Below, piece after piece: positions 44,640 through 56,696 of a stretch of DNA of 64,000 nucleotides. Origin of the DNA: Okapia johnstoni. Its lineage: Eukaryota; Chordata; Mammalia; Artiodactyla; Giraffidae. The stretch's first letter is position 1; every line of letters begins with the position of its first letter. The stretch is from NCBI GenBank assembly GCA_024291935.2, contig CM044311.1, positions 20,855,001-20,919,000 of the forward strand. Direction: 5' to 3'. The notes under the pieces are model-generated. The model had not been told where the DNA came from, made no database searches, and worked only from the letters and a program-made list of their open reading frames with translations. A program made the position numbers and the translations under genes.

Positions 44640-44874
44640 GCTGCTAAGTCGCTTCAGTCGTGTCCGACTCTGCGACCACATAGGTGGAAGCCCACCAGGC
44701 TCCCCCGTCCCTGGGATTCTCCAGGCAAGAACACTGCAGTGGGTTGCCATTTCCTTCTCCAATGCATGAAAGTGAAAAGTGAAAGTGAGGTCGCTCAGTC
44801 CTGTCCGACTCCTAGCGACCCCATGGACTGCAGCCTACCAGGCTCCTCCGTCCATGGGATTTTCCAGGCAAGAG
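44640..44874 (-). mobile_element. Bov-A2 dimeric SINE with 11 bp TSD, minus strand
   Basis: Two monomers in antisense; the (TGC)n tail is reduced to two units. TAAAACAGTAT flanks it at 44629-44639 and 44875-44885. The end stops about 30 bp short of other copies (no GTACTGGAGTGGGGTGCC). Confidence 0.95.
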
Positions 44875-44885
44875 TAAAACAGTAT

Positions 44886-45805
44886 ACTCTTAAATTTATA
44901 TTTTGAATTCTGTGGTGAACATAATGTCTTAAATTACTTTCTCATTAAAATAATAAAATGAGAATAAAATATATATATATAAAAAAACTATTTTAAGACA
45001 TTCCAAAATGGAAATAAACTTTTAGGGTCTGAACTCTAAATGGTAAAATAAATCTTAGGACATTAGCCTTAGGAGATCTGACTTTCACATTTAGATGTCC
45101 TGATAAACTCTGGAAAATCTGATCCTGATAAATATACTAAGTGACACTGAAAAATACCCTAGTACCCATGAGATAGATAATCTGACAAAGAACAAAAAAT
45201 ATTTCTGAAATCTATAACAGCTGCATTTTTGGTGTAAATGTATTTGACATATAGTATCCATGCAAAAAAAGAAAGAAAACAAAATTCAAGTTGGAAGGAA
45301 ACACAATTTTAAAGGAAAAGCAAACATGGGTTCACCAAAAAAAAAAAAAAAAAATAGTTGCACAAGTGGATCTCAGAAAAGCATTTTCCCTCAAATTAAC
45401 AACACACAGTGATTTTTTTTTTTAATGAACAAACAAAAATATGCTCAAAGTGGATAATTAAATTTAAAGCAACTTTGTTTTGGTTATCCTCTCACATGAT
45501 CTGTGAAAGCAACAGTAAATTCTTAAGAAGAATAAAACTGCAAGTAAGTTTTCAAATAACTCACATTGATTATGTTTTTCAAAAAAGAAATAACTTTTAT
45601 GCAAAAACAACAATGTATATAGGGAAATGAGTTGCCATGAATGCAAGCAGAAAAAAAAATATATATATATATATTCAAAATACAACATTTCAGATATAGG
45701 AATCATCAAATAATATGAAATAAATACAACATTTCAGATATAGGAATTATGAAATAAATATTAAATTTGTTTAGATAAATAATAGAGAATCAAAAATAAA
45801 AGTCA
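44886..45805. other. AT-rich DNA with homopolymers and a 44 bp-period duplication
   Basis: A-run at about 45340-45356, T-run at about 45413-45424, (TA)n at about 45659-45674, and a duplicated ATACAACATTTCAGATATAG segment at 45678-45757. No gene seen. Confidence 0.6.
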
Positions 45806-46008
45806 GGTGAAAGTGAAAGTCGCTCAGACGTGTCCTACTCTTTGCGACCCTATAGACTGTAGCCTGCCAGCCTCCTCTATCCGAGGAATTCTCTAGGACA
45901 GAACACTAGAGTGGATAGCCATTTCCTTCTCCAGGGGATCTTCTGAACCCAGGGATTAAACCCAGGCATCCCACATGGCCGGCAGATTCTTTACCATAGA
46001 GCCACTGG
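45806..46008 (-). mobile_element. Bov-tA SINE, minus strand
   Basis: GTGAAAGTGAAAGTCGCTCAG to TACCATAGAGCCACTGG. Flanked by a degraded AAAGTCAG/AAAATCAG pair. Confidence 0.93.
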
Positions 46009-46012
46009 AAAA

Positions 46013-47399
46013 TCAGTTACCAGAGTCTAAGAATGACCCATTAAATGTCTCAAGACCCAAATAGAGCTTTTAAAAATGAAAAAAAACAAAAAAAAAATCA
46101 TAAGTGAATAAAATAGCATATTAAAAACAAATAAGAATCAGAGAAGTAGAAGATATTGGTGAAGAAATTATGTAGAACAAAATATAGATAAAGATAGGGA
46201 AATTATGAGGGATTAAGCAATGTTGAGACTAGAGCAAGAATGTCTAATGCATGTCTATTTCAGAATTCCTAAAAGAAATTAATATAGAGTTGAGGTAGGG
46301 TAACACTTAGAGGATCAATGGTTGTCTACCTCCAATAACATGTATAGATAGTAAAATTGTAGTTTTTGAATCCATATAACAATCTTAAGTAATAAAATAA
46401 ATATAAATCTACATAATTAGAGTAAAATTGTAGTAAGTCAAGGACCACAAAAAATTTAAAAGTACCCAAAGAATAAAGACATTATTTAAGATGGAAAACA
46501 AATGTAATGACAGATAACTTCACAACAAACACAATACACGTAAACAATAATAAAACATCGTCAAAATAGTTAAAGAAATTAACTGTCCTCACAAAATTCT
46601 ATAGGTAATCAAATTATGTCTGATAAGTGGAGAGAAAGACAAATTTTTTAGAAAGGAAGGCATGGCAAGCATGTATACTGCCTAATAAATGAATATTAAG
46701 TGAAAAATAAAAATTATAATAATAACTTTGTGTAAGGAAAATAACATACCTAATTCACTGGAAGATGAGATTGGAAAAATGAAATAAACAGTTTTGAAGA
46801 TTAGAATATGCTACGTTTTCAAGTTCAAGTTTCACTCAAAGTGTTAGAGAGGACAGTAGATGCAATGCTAACTCCTAAAGAAATAAGCACAGAGAGTAAA
46901 AATTCCAAATAATTAAATTTAAAAGTATAAGCACTCAAAAAGAAAGCTCAGTTCAAAAGAAGGCAAGAAAGGAAGAAAATAAGGAAAAGCCATAAAACTC
47001 TGTACAAAAAGAAAGACAGCATGGAATTTTATATTTCCATTAATATAATATTAAAATATTAATTGACATATATAAGATTAAAATCTTCATTGACAAAATA
47101 TGATACACTGAATTAAAAAAAATACAGAGTAATTTAAAATATTGGGACACAAAATAAACATGGATAAATGAACACTAAACAAATAACAATAAAAAATAGC
47201 ATAGCTATATTGTTTAGAGATTTAAGGGAGAAACATTTTTTAGTCATAAAATATATCATGATAAAATAATTAAATTCAGAAGCAACCTGTAATTATTATA
47301 TGTGCATAATTATATGGTCCAAATAAGCAATTCTCAAATTGTCTGGAGTACAGATTTTCAGAAAAAAAAAAAATTCAGGGTATATACACTACTGAAATA
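46013..47399. other. A-rich non-coding DNA
   Basis: Strongly A-biased on the plus strand, with no nameable repeat and no open frame of interest. Confidence 0.5.
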
Positions 47400-47840
47400 C
47401 TCACACAGATTTACTATAAGAAATTAACTCATACAATTATAAAGGCTGGCAAGTCCCAAGAGCAACTTTCAGAAAGCTGGAGACCCAGAAGACCCAGGAG
47501 AAATGATTACATAGTTTCAGTTAGATAGCCTATAGGCTCAAGACCCAGGAAAAGGTGAAGTTGCAATTTGAATATGAAGGCAGAAAAGAAAAAAAAAAAA
47601 AAACCTTAAGGTCCCAAATTGATAGCATCACACATTAAGACATTCTCTCCTGCTCTATCCTTTTGTTCTTTCTAGATCTTGAACTGATTGGATGAGATCC
47701 AACCCCCTTTGGGAGGGCAATCTGCTTTACTGTCTACTAATTCAAATGTTAACCTCGACCACAATCCCCCTCACAGATATACCCAAAATAATATTTAAAC
47801 AAATATCTAGGCACCACATGGCCAGTCAAGCTAATGTGTA
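47400..47840 (+). repeat. Ancient mammalian interspersed repeat, class uncertain
   Basis: CTGGCAAGTCCCAAGAGC, AGCTGGAGACCCAGAAG, GAACTGATTGGATGAGATCC, GGGAGGGCAATCTGCTTTACTG, ATTCAAATGTTAA and GGCACCACATGGCCAGTCAAG form a familiar old mammalian repeat. I cannot say whether it is LTR-derived or an L1M tail. Confidence 0.55.
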
Positions 47841-47914
47841 AAATGATCCATCTCACTCTCTATGATAGTTTAAAGAAAAGCAACTTAACTGGATGATCTT
47901 AGTCAGTTAGGGAG

Positions 47915-48200
47915 AAAAATACTATAGACTGACTGGGTGGCTTAAATGACAGGCATTCATTTCTCACAATTCTGGAAGCTGGAAGTACATGATCAACGCA
48001 CTGGCAGATCTGGTATCCACTGAGAGCCACCTTCTTTTTGTATCCTCATGTCTGATATGTACAGCAGAGAGAGAATGAATAAAAGAGAGAGAGATTGATC
48101 TAGTTTCTTTGTCTTTTTATAAGGTCACTAATTCCATTCATGAGGTTTTCTCCCTCATGTCCTTGTTACCTCGCAAAGGTCTCATCTCCAAATAACAGAC
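47915..48200 (-). mobile_element. Ancient LTR-type repeat (MaLR/MLT-like), minus strand
   Basis: GACTGGGTGGCTTAAATGACAGG, CACAATTCTGGAAGCTGG, TATAAGGTCACTAATTCCATTC and CGCAAAGGTCTCATCTCCAAATAAC are the antisense blocks of the LTR type seen in the plus orientation at 11862-12925. Confidence 0.55.
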
Positions 48201-48403
48201 CACTGGAAATTAAGCTTCAAATGTAAATTTGAGGTTGGGGGAAGAGAGGAGTTAAAAGCATTCAGCACACATCAAAATATAAACAAACAAAAAAAATGTA
48301 TAGTAAAACTTTATGGGGTTGATAGCAAAATGGATAGACCACTTGAAATGAAGTGTAGATAAACAACATAAAACAGCAAATATGTATCTATTTATAGTTC
48401 TAT

Positions 48404-48537
48404 ATGCAACCCACTCCCGTCTTCTTGCCTGGAGAATTCCATGGGCAGAGGAGCCTGGCTGGCTACAGTCCATAGGGGCACAGAGTCAGACAGGACTGAG
48501 CAACTAACACACACACATACACACACGCACACACACT
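48404..48537 (+). mobile_element. Bov-tA SINE, 5'-truncated, with CA tail
   Basis: TGCAACCCACTCCCGTCTTC to GACTGAGCAACTAAC, followed by a CA microsatellite at about 48505-48536 grown from the SINE tail. Confidence 0.9.
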
Positions 48538-48560
48538 TTACATATAATTATGATTATATA

Positions 48561-48787
48561 CGGGCTTCCCAGGTGGTGCTAGTGGTAAAGAACCTACCTG
48601 CCAATGCAAGAGACAAAAGAGATACAGTTGGATCCCTGGGTTTGGGAAGATTCCCTGGAGGAGGTCATGGCAACCCACTTCAGTATTTTTCCCGGGAGAA
48701 TCTCCATGGAGAGAGAAACCTGGAAGGCTACAATCCATAGGGTTGCAAAGAGTCAGACACAATTGAAGTGACTTAGCATGCACACAC
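48561..48787 (+). mobile_element. Bov-tA SINE with 11 bp TSD
   Basis: GGGCTTCCCAGGTGGTGCTAG to GTGACTTAGCATGCACACAC. ATGATTATATA flanks it at 48550-48560 and 48788-48798. Same head variant (GTGGTGCTAGTGGTAAAG) as the copy at 38682. Confidence 0.95.
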
Positions 48788-48798
48788 ATGATTATATA

Positions 48799-49156
48799 TA
48801 CTTATAATTATAGATAACTTTATACAATTAAGCATCTGATAGAGATAACAATTAAAATAAATGAAAAGAGCATATTTTCCAGTAATTGACATTGCAGCAG
48901 TTGAATAAGCATTTGGACTACAATTTAACTATATAGTTTTTCATAACTTATCATAAAATGTAAAGATGGATTAAATATTTGCATTTAAGAAATAAATATA
49001 CCACGGGGTTAGAATAAAAAGGCCATATGAGGATAAAATAATCCTTCATAAGTATGATATTAATGTCTGAAATCATAGAATGTTGGGTCAACAGATCAGT
49101 AAAAATTTTTAATGTGATATTATTGTATGTTATTTATATATGCAGTGTATAATTAT
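48799..49156. other. Unassigned AT-rich DNA
   Basis: Nothing recognised. Confidence 0.5.
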
Positions 49157-49540
49157 TGTTCAGTTCAGTTCAGTTCAGTTGCTCAGTGGTGTCTGACACT
49201 GTGAGACTCCATGAACCGCAGCACGCCAGGCCTCCCTGTCCATCACCAACTCATGGAGTTTACCCACTCATGTCCATTGAGTGGGTGATATCATCCAACC
49301 ATCTCGTCCTGTGTTGTCCCCTTCTCCTGCCCTCAATCTTTCCCAGCATCAGGGTCTTTTCAAATGAGTCAGCTCTTCGCATCAGTTGGCCAAAGTATTG
49401 GAGTTTCAGCTTCAACATCAGTCCTTCCAATGAACACCTATGACTGATCTCCTTTAGGATGGACTGGTTGGATTTCCTTGCAGTCCAAGGGACTCTCAAA
49501 AGTCTTCTCCAACACCACAGTTCAAAAGCATCAATTCAAA
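49157..49540 (-). mobile_element. BovB 3' end, minus strand
   Basis: Young-type tail (TTCAGTTCAGTTCAGTTCAG), then about 360 bp of RT C-terminus in antisense, truncated at CAAAAGCATCAATTC. Open stretch at 49260-49499 (minus). It abuts an L1M tail. Confidence 0.94.
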
Positions 49541-49544
49541 TTTG

Positions 49545-50152
49545 GAAACAGTGAAGCTGTCCTTCAGTAAGACCTTCAGTAGGACATGAGTACATTGTGC
49601 TACCTCCAGAAAATGCTGTATAATTGTTTGAGCTATCAAACTATGAAAAGACATGGAGGAACCAAAAGTGCATATTACTAAGTGAAAACAGCCAATCTGA
49701 AAAGGCTGCAAGCTGTATGATTTCAACTATATATCATCCTGTGAAAGGGAAAACTGGAGACAGTGAAAAGATCAGTGGCTGTCAGAAGGTGGGAAAAAGA
49801 GAAGGATGTATAAGCAGAGCACAGAGGATTTTAAGGTATTATAAATATTGTTTGGAAACATATGATGAATACATGCCATTATTCATTTGTCCAGATCCAT
49901 AGCAGGCACAACAACAGTAGTGAATCCTAAAATGAACTGTGGATTTGAGGTGATTATGATGAATCAATGTGGATTCATCAATTCTAGCAAAAGAATTGAT
50001 GTGGTAGGAAATGCTGACAATGGGGAGTTTATGGATGTATGGGGGCAGGGGAGTATATGCTCCCTGTATGTTCCTCTCAATTTTGTCAGAAACCTAAAAC
50101 TACACTTAAAAAATGAACCCCTTAAGTTAAAACAAACAAACAACAAAACTCA
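49545..50152 (+). mobile_element. Ancient L1 (L1M-type) 3' region
   Basis: GAAAAGACATGGAGGAACC, GCATATTACTAAGTGAAAACAGCC, AAAAGATCAGTGGCTG, CAGAGCACAGAGGATTTT, ATGTGGATTCATCAATTCTAGC and TCCTCTCAATTTTGTCAGAAACC reproduce the order of old mammalian L1 3' ends. ORFs here are incidental. Confidence 0.75.
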
Positions 50153-50375
50153 TATAAAAGTGGAATGGCAATCAATTCACAACAGGAAAAAAAGTTCATA
50201 GCTCAGACACAGTTTACAAATCAAATTGTAACAGAGATTTGAAAAACAGGGTTACTTCCATAATTTTGATGAGAGTGCAATTTTAAATACTTTTCTAAGA
50301 GAAATGTAACTCCATGTGTCAATGTGTCATTAGATATGAAGACCCACCTTCTAATATATATGTGTATATGTATGC

Positions 50376-50379
<4 letters not shown>

Positions 50380-50426
<47 letters not shown>
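50380..50426. repeat. (GT)n microsatellite
   Basis: About 47 bp of nearly pure TG, directly 5' to a minus-strand Bov-tA and so probably grown from its tail. Confidence 0.96.
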
Positions 50427-50427
<1 letters not shown>

Positions 50428-50430
<3 letters not shown>

Positions 50431-50630
50431 GTTAGTTGCTCAGTCATGTCTGACTCTGAGACCCCCATGGACTGTAGCTTGCCAGGCTCCTCGGTTCATG
50501 GGATTCTTCAGGCAAGGATATGGGAGTGAATTGCCATTTTCTACTCCAGGGGATATTTCCGACAGGGATCAAACCCACTTTTCCTGCATTTCAGGCAGAT
50601 TCTTTACCGTCTGAGCCACCAAGGAAGACC
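50428..50630 (-). mobile_element. Bov-tA SINE, minus strand
   Basis: GTGTTAGTTGCTCAGTCATG to CCGTCTGAGCCACCAAGGAAG. A few bases are lost in TCTGACTCTGAGACCC. Confidence 0.94.
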
Positions 50631-50632
50631 AT

Positions 50633-51734
50633 TTCTATGCTTTATACATTATCATTTATAGAGATGCATATGCAGGAGCATTTATATCAAGAGGCTTATA
50701 AATTACTTCTGCAAACTGAGGAAGGACGTAATAAGAAATTAGAATGTTACTTCCGCAGATATCACTTACACTGGCTCAACTTTCAACAAACTGAACAAGA
50801 TTATAAAAGATCAGCTCTTTTTAATAATTGAAAGTTAAAGACCTTGTAACGATGCAGTAATGTGCTTTAGTTAAGTTAATTATGACTTACTCTTTTATCT
50901 ATAATGTAGAGTCATCATGTGTCTCTCATAATGGTGAGCACTAAGCATGGCTTACATGGATCTATGTGTTTTCAACTCTGCAGTTCTCTCAGCTGCACAT
51001 TCCCAAACCTGTTGTTCTTTTCTGCCCTAAATTACTCTTAAATCTTAATCTTTTTCCTGATTCTGGGGCATAGCATTGCTGTCTCCTTTGCCTAGAAAAT
51101 TATTTACTTCCTTTTTCCTCTGACTAAATCTTCTTGATCTTCTAAAAATGTTCAAATGTTCAACTATAATGAATGGTTATAGCAGCTTCTCCTAAAGCAG
51201 ATATATTTAATTAGTTATTAAAATCTGTGGTACTTGAAATACTCATTATATATTCAAATATAATTGGATAATGAAAGACATTTGTTTCACATTATATATT
51301 TATAGCAGTTAGAGTTCAACTCCTAATGTCAAGGACCACAGAAATTACATATGCACAACTTGAAACATAATTTAATATAGAAGAAATTCATAATGTGATG
51401 TCTTGCAAAATAGTCTGGTCAGCTTTTCTTGGAAAACTAAAAAAAAAATATTATATCATTTGGAGCCATCCAGTATTGCTTTTGAATATAATATCTTGCC
51501 CAAATGCACATGGACTTACAAATTTACTTAATGTCATTGAATCATTATCCTCACCTACAGTAGGAGAACATTAGGCCCCTAGATTGAGACATCTTTAACT
51601 AATACAGAATATCTTCTTTTGTGTTTATGGTGGGTGGATGTAGTGAAGGTTAGCCTACCTGACTTACCTTTAGCTATAATTAAATATATTTATATATTTT
51701 TCTGATTTATTTCATTATACATTATTGAATCCCA
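50633..51734. other. Unassigned non-coding DNA
   Basis: No element recognised. The ORF at 50520-50831 starts in the SINE and runs into flanking DNA. Confidence 0.5.
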
Positions 51735-51793
51735 TTAACTTTTTGTGGGATTCTAAAGAATCCCACAAAGTTAAGAATTTATAAATTCTTAAC
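51735..51793. repeat. Two overlapping palindromes
   Basis: Hairpin 1: arms 51735-51754 and 51757-51774, identical apart from a 2 nt T insertion, with a 2 nt loop. Hairpin 2: a perfect 24 bp palindrome at 51770-51793 that shares GTTAA with the first. Confidence 0.9.
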
Positions 51794-52022
51794 TGTATTT
51801 CATATGTACTTCCATGCTTTATTCTTTAAGAAATATATTTGAGATTTCAGCATTTTATCACAAAACCTAAAGCCTGTTTTTAGGGGTAGCTACAAAGACT
51901 AGTGACTTATCTTTGAATCCCAGAGTGAAGAGGTCCATGGAGGTTTGGATATGCAGTTTGCCTGGGATCTGGGTTTAGAAATCACAGCTTTCAGGTGGTT
52001 TAACTATTGTACCAGTTCCCTG

Positions 52023-52289
52023 CTGCTGCTGCTGCTGCTGCTGCTGCTAAGTTGCTTCAGTCGTATCCGACTCTGTGCAACCCCATAGACGGCAGCCCAC
52101 CAGGCTCCCCTGTCCCTGGGATTCTCCAGGCAAGAACACAGGAGGGAGTTGCCATTTCCTTCTCCAATGCATGAAAGTAAAAATGAAAGTGAAGCGGCTC
52201 AGTCGTGTCCGACTCTTAGCGACCCCATGGACTGCAGCCCACCAGGCTCCTCCGTCCACAGGATTTTCCAGGCAAGAGTACTGGAGTGG
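52023..52289 (-). mobile_element. Bov-A2 dimeric SINE with 11 bp TSD, minus strand
   Basis: (TGC)n of about 9 units, then two antisense BovA monomers. CCAGTTCCCTG flanks it at 52012-52022 and 52290-52300. The insertion split off the edge of an ancient LTR. Confidence 0.97.
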
Positions 52290-52690
52290 CCAGTTCCCTG
52301 GGGCTGTATTAACAAAACACCACAAACTGGGTGGATTACACAGTTCAGTTCTGGAGTCTGGAAGACGGACATGGAGATGTTATTAAATTTGGTTCTTTGG
52401 AAGGGTATGAGGGAGAAACTGTTCCATACCACTATCCTAATTTCCAACAGCTTCAGGCCTTCCTTGATTTTGTAGATAGCATTCTCCCTGTGTTTTTATA
52501 TCATCTTCCCTCTATCTGTGTCTTTCTGTATATTTCTCTTCTTAAGAGGACACCAGTCATACTGGATTAGGGTATAATAACCTTATCTTGAATTGCTCAT
52601 TTGCAAACACTCTTTTTCCAAATAAGGTCACATTTACAAGTACTGAGGATTAGGATCTCAATGTCTTTGGGAGTACATAGTCGCTGTCTC
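52290..52690 (-). mobile_element. Ancient LTR-type repeat (MaLR/MLT-like), minus strand
   Basis: GGGGCTGTATTAACAAAACACCACAAACTGGGTGG at the left and CCAAATAAGGTCACATTTACAAGTACTGAGG at the right are the antisense of the LTR family seen at 11862-12925. It may resume at about 53334 (GGTAGGACACAATTTTAATTG) after an L1. Confidence 0.55.
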
Positions 52691-52696
52691 CCTCTT

Positions 52697-53333
52697 TTTT
52701 TTTTTTTAGCTTACTTTATTTTTTAATTGAAAGATAATTACTTTACAATATTGTGATGATTTCTGCCATAGATCAACATGAATCAGCCATAGGTATACAT
52801 ATGTTCCCTCCATCTTAAACCACCCTTCTACTTCCCTGCCCCACCCCTCTAGGTTGTCACAGCATACCATCTTTGGGTTTCCTGTGTCATACAGAAAATT
52901 CCCAGTGGCTATTTACTCTACATATGGTAATATATATGTTTCAATGCTACTCTCTTAAATAATCTCACCTTCTTTCTCCCTCATTGTGTACAAAAGTCTG
53001 TTCTCTATGTCTGCATCTCAACTTTTGCCCTGCAAATAGGTTCATCAATACTGTCTTTCTAGATTCCATATATATGTGTTGATGTACAATATTTGTCTTT
53101 CTCTTTCTGACTTATTTCACTTTGTATAGTAGGCTCTCAGCTCATTCACCTCATTTGAATTGACTCAAATGTGTTCCTTTTCACAGCTGAGTAATATTCC
53201 ATTGTGTATATGTAGCACATCTTCTTTATCCATTCGTCTGTAAATGGACATCTAGGTTGCTTCCATGCACTAGTAATTGTAAATATTGCTGCAATGAACA
53301 TTGCACACACGTATCTTTTTCAATTATGGTTTG
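52697..53333 (-). mobile_element. L1 3' end, minus strand
   Basis: T-run (antisense poly-A) at about 52696-52708, the 3' UTR, then the antisense of the ORF2 end (GAGTAATATTCCATTGTGTATATG, CATCTAGGTTGCTTCCATGC). About 640 bp, 5'-truncated. Confidence 0.9.
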
Positions 53334-53485
53334 GTAGGACACAATTTTAATTGTAAAAGCTATTCATTGCAAGGATTTATATAATAATTTCATGTTTCTG
53401 AAAAACAAAAATTAAAAAATGGTACTAACCCATGGTATGCTGTTTACAGGAAACGTCAATTACATAGTTATATACTCTAAAGTGA

Positions 53486-54005
53486 GGTTGTTGTTGTTGT
53501 TGTTGAGTCACCCAGTCATGTCTGACCCTTTTTGACCCCATGGACGGCAGCACACCAAGCCTTCCTGTCCCTCACCATCACCTGGAGTTTTCCCAAGTTC
53601 ATGTTCATTGCACTGGTGATGCCATCCAGCCATCTCATCCTCTGATGCCTTCTTCTTCTGCTCTCAGTCTTTCCCAGCATCAGCAACTTTTCCATTGAGT
53701 CATCTGTTTGCATCAGATGACCAAAATACTGGAGCTTCAGCTTCAGCATCAGTCCTTCCAGTGAATACTCAGGGTTGATCTCCCTTAAGATTGACTGGTT
53801 TGATCTCCTTGCTGCCCAAGGGAATTTCATGAGTCTTCTCCAGCACCACAGTTTGAAGGAATCAATTGTTTGGTGATCTGCGTTCTTCATGGTCCAGCTC
53901 TCATAACCACACATGACCACTGGGAAGACCATAGCTTTGACTATACAGATCTTTGTTGGCGGAGTAATGTCTCTGCTTTTCACCACACTGTCTAGGTTTG
54001 TCATC
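53486..54005 (-). mobile_element. BovB (older subfamily) with 12 bp TSD, minus strand
   Basis: (GTT)n-type tail at 53487-53504, then 500 bp of RT C-terminal sequence in antisense. ACTCTAAAGTGA flanks it at 53474-53485 and 54006-54017, fixing both ends. Confidence 0.96.
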
Positions 54006-54007
54006 AC
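53516..54007 (-). pseudogene. BovB RT C-terminal region, one uninterrupted frame
   Basis: 163 codons in a single frame from the 5' truncation to near the element tail: [79 protein letters not shown]. It lacks the catalytic palm. The open frame in an old-type copy is probably chance survival, not selection. Confidence 0.8.
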
Positions 54008-54017
54008 TCTAAAGTGA

Positions 54018-56139
54018 TAGGCAGTGCTAAAATGCTAATTAAAGAAAGGAAGTCTGATTTCACTTGTGTAAAATGTGATTAGGATCTAGAATTTAATTGC
54101 TTGAAAACCAGAATGGCATAATCATAGGATACAATCTTGTTTTTTTTTTTAATGTATAATTTAAAAACAAAAATATCTATGTTAGCCCATTAACAAGAGT
54201 CTCCAAATATTTCATTGTAATGAAATCACATAAAATAGTAAACTGGTTACCACTGAGGGGCATGAATCAGAAAATCACATCCATAAAACTGAAGAAGTAC
54301 CAAAAACATCTGGTACTCACGATCAGAGAACATAAGTAACTGAAACTTGAAGCAACAACATTGTGGAGAGAAAATGAACAAATTGCAGGGGGGGCAAAAT
54401 TATGCTACTTTTATATTGGGGATTTTTTTTTTCTCCTAAATCTCATGGTAAGGCATTAAGCCTTTGCAGAAAATCTGAGCTTGAGATATTCTTTTGAGAG
54501 AAGCAAAATTTTGTTTTCAGAAGTAATAATGCATCCAGTATGTGAGAAACAGAAATCCTGGAGAAAAATGACAAAGAGAAGTGATCCAGAAATTCTGAGT
54601 GCTTTAGTACTGTAGATTACCAGTAAATCCTAAAAAACACAGAAGCAAGAGGCCAAGAAATCAATCAGAAAGAAATTGCTAAGTAACTAAAAAAGCCTAG
54701 GAACTTTCAATAGTCTTATGTTGCAGAGGAGATACAATTGCACTGCAGGATAGGAGAGGAGAGAAGAGAGCAGTAAACACCACATGCATTCAGTTGCCAC
54801 TTCTAAAGAGCTATGTCTTAAAATAAAATGTGTACCAGATAAAGATAAGCTTTACAACACAAGCTCAAAAAAATCTAGGTTGTTTATTGAGAAATGGTAA
54901 TATGCCCTTACTCTAACTACTGGCATGAAGCAAGTTAATTCTTCCCTAAAGGAAAGTACAATTATCTAGAGCTGTTTAAATTTTTCATGTTGAGTGTAAC
55001 ATGCAGTAAAATATCCCCAGTATTAACATAGGACAAAAATCCAAAGACTAAAAACCAAGAGAAAACTTACAAATAAAACCGATCCACAGATATACAATTA
55101 AGATAGACATAGAATTGAAAACAAATCTGATTAGTATATTTAAATATGTTCAAAACAATAGCCTGATTAGGAATCACACAAAAGAAACTTAAAGCTGCAT
55201 CAGCTACCTGATCATTTTAGGTGAGTCTGCTACCAGACTAGCAGAGAACAGGAATTAGCACATGGACAGGGATAATCTGCCCTAACCACTATGTGTAGGA
55301 AGGTCACCTTTTATGTAATGAGGGTGGAGAGAAATAGATTGATGCTCATTGACTGGATCTGTGGTATTCCATGACCAACATTATCAGTAAATGATTGAGC
55401 ACCACAAATAAAGTCTAATGAAAATATGAGGGAGTATCAGATATGAAGTTCTGTGTCAACCAAGATGGCTAGCCAATTTTGATCAGCAGAAATGTTAACT
55501 AAATGGAAGGTGTAACTACAGTTACACTGAATAGTAGAAAATGGGCATTCTCATTATCAATTATGGTCTCAGGACAAACCGCAGCAACAGGAACTGTATT
55601 TGTCACATTAACCGTCCTTTGATAATTTTTCCAGGAATTATAATTAAAAATTATAATTAAAAAACAGGAAAAACAATGGAATCTGTATGATCAACAGAGT
55701 TGATTATGTTGGGTGCAAGCATTCACCAATTTCCTTTACCATGTGACATAGCCATTTTCCAATTTCAGTCATTGTTGAATAAATAAATTTGCAGCTCTCT
55801 TCTTCATAATTCCTAGAATATTTTCTTCTATGGTAAAGTATGTATTCCTCAGCTTCCTTGTGATATCAGTTGGAAGTTAGTCTCAACTGAGGTCACATTT
55901 TTCTTAAATTAGTTACTCTGAGCTTTTTTTCTGAAATAATCTTCCCTTCCAAAACTATAAGGCTCAACTGCTAAAAACTCTGACATAAAACTACTTCCAA
56001 ACTTGTTCCGCTACCCCAGGATAACCTTAACACAAAATTCTGATGAGGACTTTAAGTAAAAGAATATTATAGGCTAACTTCTATCAAGAATATAGGTAAA
56101 AAAATATTCTAAACAACAGTCAATCAAATTTACTAACAT
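54018..56139. other. 2.1 kb unassigned AT-rich DNA
   Basis: No ruminant element, gene or microsatellite recognised. A 14 bp tandem AATTATAATTAAAA pair lies near 55637-55664. Confidence 0.5.
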
Positions 56140-56337
56140 CTGGTGGTTCAGATGGTAAAACATTTGCCTGCAATGCAAGAGGCAGGGATTTCATCCCAGA
56201 AGATCCTCTGGAGAAGGGAATGACTACTCACTCCAGTATTCTTGCCTGGAGAATTCCATGGACAGGGGAGTCTGGCAGGCTATACAGTCCATGGGGTTCA
56301 TAGTCAGACACAAAGGAGCAACTAACAGTTTCATTTT
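56140..56337 (+). mobile_element. Bov-tA SINE, diverged
   Basis: TGGTGGTTCAGATGGTAAAAC to GGAGCAACTAACAGTTTCATTTTC, with a gap in the B-box region (GGATTTCATCCCAGAAG). Confidence 0.9.
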
Positions 56338-56696
56338 CAAACACATAATACATCACAAGCTGGATTTACATTAGAAATTTTAGAATGATTTAGCATTCAG
56401 AAACAATAAATGCATATCTCTACATCAGTGGAAACAATAAGACAAATGTTATATTCTCAATAACTAGAATAAACAATAAATTTCTTAATCTATGAAAAAC
56501 ATTAAGTGAACCCCTCCCACATATTAAAATATGGCATTTTATCTCAAGATAGAAGAAAAACAAGCTTTGGTGTAAAATATTACTTATATTCAATGATTTC
56601 TGTTAATACTCTTAGTCACTGAAATAAGAAAACAGAAAGTAGTAAGATTTATAAATGGCAAAGTAAAATTGTAAATGGAAATAACAATGTCAGTCT
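56338..56696. other. Unassigned AT-rich DNA
   Basis: Nothing recognised. Confidence 0.5.

Noticed and set aside
55440..55800. Possible endogenous retrovirus-derived stretch
   Set aside because: Some phrases looked loosely retroviral on the minus strand, but no conserved pol or gag motif could be confirmed.
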